In this document: positions 31,849-34,047 of the stretch, piece by piece
Numbering within the stretch: the stretch's first letter is position 1
Layout of the letters: every line of letters begins with the position of its first letter
Virus record (IMG/VR): IMGVR_UViG_3300017727_000064
Span: 1 to 34,047 of that record
DNA: 34,047 bases
Strand: one strand, 5' to 3'
From: a virus
Translations under genes and position numbers: made by a program
The notes under the pieces: model-generated
What the model was told of the DNA's origin: nothing
Seen by the model: only the letters and a program-made list of their open reading frames with translations
The model's database searches: none

Positions 31849-34047
31849 TTATTTTATTATTTGTGAAATAGATCCTTTATTGTTGTATCTACGTATGCCT
31901 AAACTAACAGGTGTTATATTTCTTACCGCAACAGGCCTATATTTATTCTTATTACAAGCCATAATTGCTAAACCAGAACTTATTGCAGCATCGTATTTAG
32001 TTCTATTATTTATGTTAAACCTTGCCCAGTCATCTAACGTTCTTTGGAAATACATATTACCATAACCCGTTTCTATTTGACCTACAAAGTTTTCAATATA
32101 ATATTCTATTGCAGCAGCATGTGCTTGCTTAATGTCTTCGCTTGAGTTAGGTATTCCACCTATTTCTCTTTCAGCTATTGATAACTTGTTGTAAAGTTTA
32201 TCTGGTCTATTCATACTAAAACCTCTGTATCCTCTACGCTTTAGGTAATATAATAATCTAGGTTTATTATTTTCAGCTAATAAAGGCATACCATAAAAAT
32301 GCAAAGCCATTAAAACGTCTTCAAAGAAAATCTCAGCTGTTTGTGGTCTAGCTACATATTCTAAAAAAAATTGATTAGTAGGAGAGTTTTCCATACTAAA
32401 CTTAGTTAATCCATGAAGTGCTCCTTTACTGCCGCGACCATCAACAGTACCGCTAATATCGTAAGAGTCACAGCCGAAAGCTCCAATATGTTCGTTACCT
32501 GGGTATTTAGTTCCATTTTTAATTATTACGTTATTTTGAATATTGAAGTCTGGTACCCAAGAAACTAAAAATCTACCTTTATTATTTGGCATGAACAACA
32601 CCTTAGTATCTTTTATACCATTCTCCCAAGCAAAGTTTCCTTTAGTAATACTAATACTATTATTTAACTCTTCATTAAAATCAATTTGCTGATATATCTT
32701 TGTTAAATTAAATAAACTATCTCTTGTTTCGTCTCTAAAAGCATGTTGCTCTGTACGCGGAAACTGTCTGTAGTATTCATTTAAAGCGTCTTGATCATGC
32801 TTTAAACCTTCTACTTCGTTTTCCCAGTGCTTGATAACTCCTGTCGTAATAACCGAACCATCAATTGTTTTGATTGGATTTGTCGGAGATGTGAAGATAG
32901 GAAGTCCGTAAGTATCCATGAATCCTTCGTAGTTCCACTCCATAGGTATGAACAAGCTATAGAGTCCAGAAGTTGTTTGTCCGTTTTTATTTCTTTCAGT
33001 AACGTCTGAATTGTAGTATAGTTTTTTGAAATTGTCTCCACCTTTTTCTAAAGCATTTGAGGTTGAGCCCATCATACATTTACCTACAACTCTTGATCCT
33101 AGACGTAATGTAGTTTTTGTAACTCTCCAGTTATTTAATATATTATCAGGTCTTTCCCATTTACCACTTTCATCATGTGCTAGTATCTTTAGTTTCTCAC
33201 CATCATAAGAGTTGTCACCAGTATTTTTCCAGTCAATAGTTGTATCAAGTCCGTCTAGCTCTTCTAGTTGCTCATTAGCTTCCAGCTTTCTTCTAGTAAG
33301 TTTGGATGCTGGAACCCTATATGCCAACTCAGTCTTTGGCCGATCCATACCGTCTTGAATTGGCTTGAAGAAAAACGGATAGTTAACGGATATTGGTACA
33401 ACCTTATCTGTAAACATTTTTTTAGCATCTGCACCTGATTTACTGAGTATACCAAATCTTGAGTCGCTTGATATTGTGGCTTGATTAACAAGCTCTGCGC
33501 TCGCCATGAAGCTAAATCCAGATCGTCTGTTTTTAAGATAGCACATTCCGTAACATCTTGTGTCTGCTTTGCAAGCTTCCCAAAATATAAAAAATAATCT
33601 GTTTGATTCTCTATATTCTGGCGCTCCAATGTCGATCTTTGACCACTGCAAGTACATGTAATGAGTACCAGTAATGTAAGTATCAATACCATTGTTACAA
33701 AACCAAAATCCTTGTTCTCGTCTAGTAAATTCATTGTCAATATAATCGTACCATTTTTCTTTAAAGTCTAATGGATATTCCTCCCAATCAAATCTACTTT
33801 TTATTCTTTGTAGTTCTTTTGGATATTCAAATCTTTTCCAGTATTGTTCCTTTTGTTTTTTGCTTCGTTTATACGGTTCATCTGCTGTTGGTAAAGCAAT
33901 GCGGAGACCTTGTATTTCGATAACTGATCCAATTTTACCTGTTTTACTTATTACTACAAAATCATACTCCACGTTATAACCATACTCCCACTTTTTATAT
34001 CTGTTGTTTTTAGCTAATATCTTAGGATTTACAACGTCCTTAATTTC
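31849..34047 (-). CDS. terL: terminase large subunit, crAss-like, N terminus beyond window
   Basis: ATPase and nuclease that cuts and packages DNA through the portal. The frame stays open to the window edge, adding 25 codons (KILAKNNRYKKWEYGYN...) before a GTG at 33972, which is therefore probably not the start; 732 residues are visible. The ATPase half has NNGIDTYITGTHYMYLQWSK, an unusual Walker A place YLKNRRSGFSF (about 33500-33545) without GK[ST], and a Walker B-like KLKILAHDESGKWERP (about 33160-33205) with Asp-Glu. The nuclease half has GAFGCDSYDISG (about 32450-32490) and RTKYDAAISSGLAIMACN near the C terminus, supplying metal-binding aspartates. These match terminases of crAss-like and Bacteroidota phages. 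The stop is adjacent to the portal start. Confidence 0.92.
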   Translation of the reverse strand, partial: EIKDVVNPKILAKNNRYKKWEYGYNVEYDFVVISKTGKIGSVIEIQGLRIALPTADEPYKRSKKQKEQYWKRFEYPKELQRIKSRFDWEEYPLDFKEKWYDYIDNEFTRREQGFWFCNNGIDTYITGTHYMYLQWSKIDIGAPEYRESNRLFFIFWEACKADTRCYGMCYLKNRRSGFSFMASAELVNQATISSDSRFGILSKSGADAKKMFTDKVVPISVNYPFFFKPIQDGMDRPKTELAYRVPASKLTRRKLEANEQLEELDGLDTTIDWKNTGDNSYDGEKLKILAHDESGKWERPDNILNNWRVTKTTLRLGSRVVGKCMMGSTSNALEKGGDNFKKLYYNSDVTERNKNGQTTSGLYSLFIPMEWNYEGFMDTYGLPIFTSPTNPIKTIDGSVITTGVIKHWENEVEGLKHDQDALNEYYRQFPRTEQHAFRDETRDSLFNLTKIYQQIDFNEELNNSISITKGNFAWENGIKDTKVLFMPNNKGRFLVSWVPDFNIQNNVIIKNGTKYPGNEHIGAFGCDSYDISGTVDGRGSKGALHGLTKFSMENSPTNQFFLEYVARPQTAEIFFEDVLMALHFYGMPLLAENNKPRLLYYLKRRGYRGFSMNRPDKLYNKLSIAEREIGGIPNSSEDIKQAHAAAIEYYIENFVGQIETGYGNMYFQRTLDDWARFNINNRTKYDAAISSGLAIMACNKNKYRPVAVRNITPVSLGIRRYNNKGSISQIIK

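Noticed and set aside
33264-33740. 158-codon frame on the - strand inside the terminase gene
   Set aside because: Overlaps the terminase entirely in another frame; the terminase motifs are unmistakable and this frame has no recognisable domain.
1-34047. tRNA genes, CRISPR arrays, integrase, insertion sequences or terminal repeats
   Set aside because: None was seen when scanning the few noncoding gaps, all of which are under 110 bases.

Overview
The window is a piece of an AT-rich (by eye about two-thirds A+T) tailed-phage genome, or a virus-like contig, probably from a marine or aquatic Bacteroidota phage with podovirus-type morphology. Three things point there. The terminase, portal, major capsid, connector and very large tail/muzzle proteins have the lengths, order and motifs of the crAss-like morphogenesis block. 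Most genes start after A/T-rich leaders with no clear Shine-Dalgarno sequence, which is usual in Bacteroidota. The ejection proteins, including a 2804-residue polyvalent protein, belong to families common in marine viral metagenomes. The host is an inference; no host gene, tRNA, integrase or CRISPR array was seen.

Layout: two convergent blocks meet at a bidirectional terminator near 3413-3437. Left block (+ strand, 1-3406), nucleotide and DNA metabolism: a 5'-truncated MazG-like protein, a T7 endonuclease I-like nuclease, three small overlapping ORFs, a class II (B12-dependent) ribonucleotide reductase, a small membrane protein, a small acidic protein and a possible 12-residue Cys-rich micro-ORF. 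Nearly every junction overlaps by 4 or more bases, so the block looks translationally coupled.

Right block (- strand, read from 34047 down to 3485), morphogenesis: large terminase (runs off the right edge), portal, scaffold-like protein with an AT-hook, major capsid protein, two small head proteins, a conserved 266-aa protein, two connector/ring proteins, a 1637-aa muzzle/stabilisation protein, a 642-aa tail protein, a cupin protein, three probable internal/ejection proteins (236, 545 and 2804 aa), then a 52-aa protein, a soluble PAP2-type phosphatase and a DUF5872-like basic protein. Intrinsic terminators on the coding strand lie after the capsid gene, after the 204-aa gene and after the 266-aa gene, and probably step down expression along the operon.

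Most notable observations: (1) a candidate programmed -1 frameshift at the end of the 236-aa ejection-protein gene, with an A AAA AAG heptamer, an upstream GGAG and a downstream GC hairpin, adding 31 residues; (2) the 2804-aa protein combines an HExxH zincin-like region, a sigma-70 region-2-like segment, a complete HAD phosphatase motif set and a recurring FS[KQ]G motif at module borders; (3) an identical 31-nt leader before two late genes; (4) extra cysteines at the reductase active site. All family assignments come from reading motifs by eye; no database search was run.
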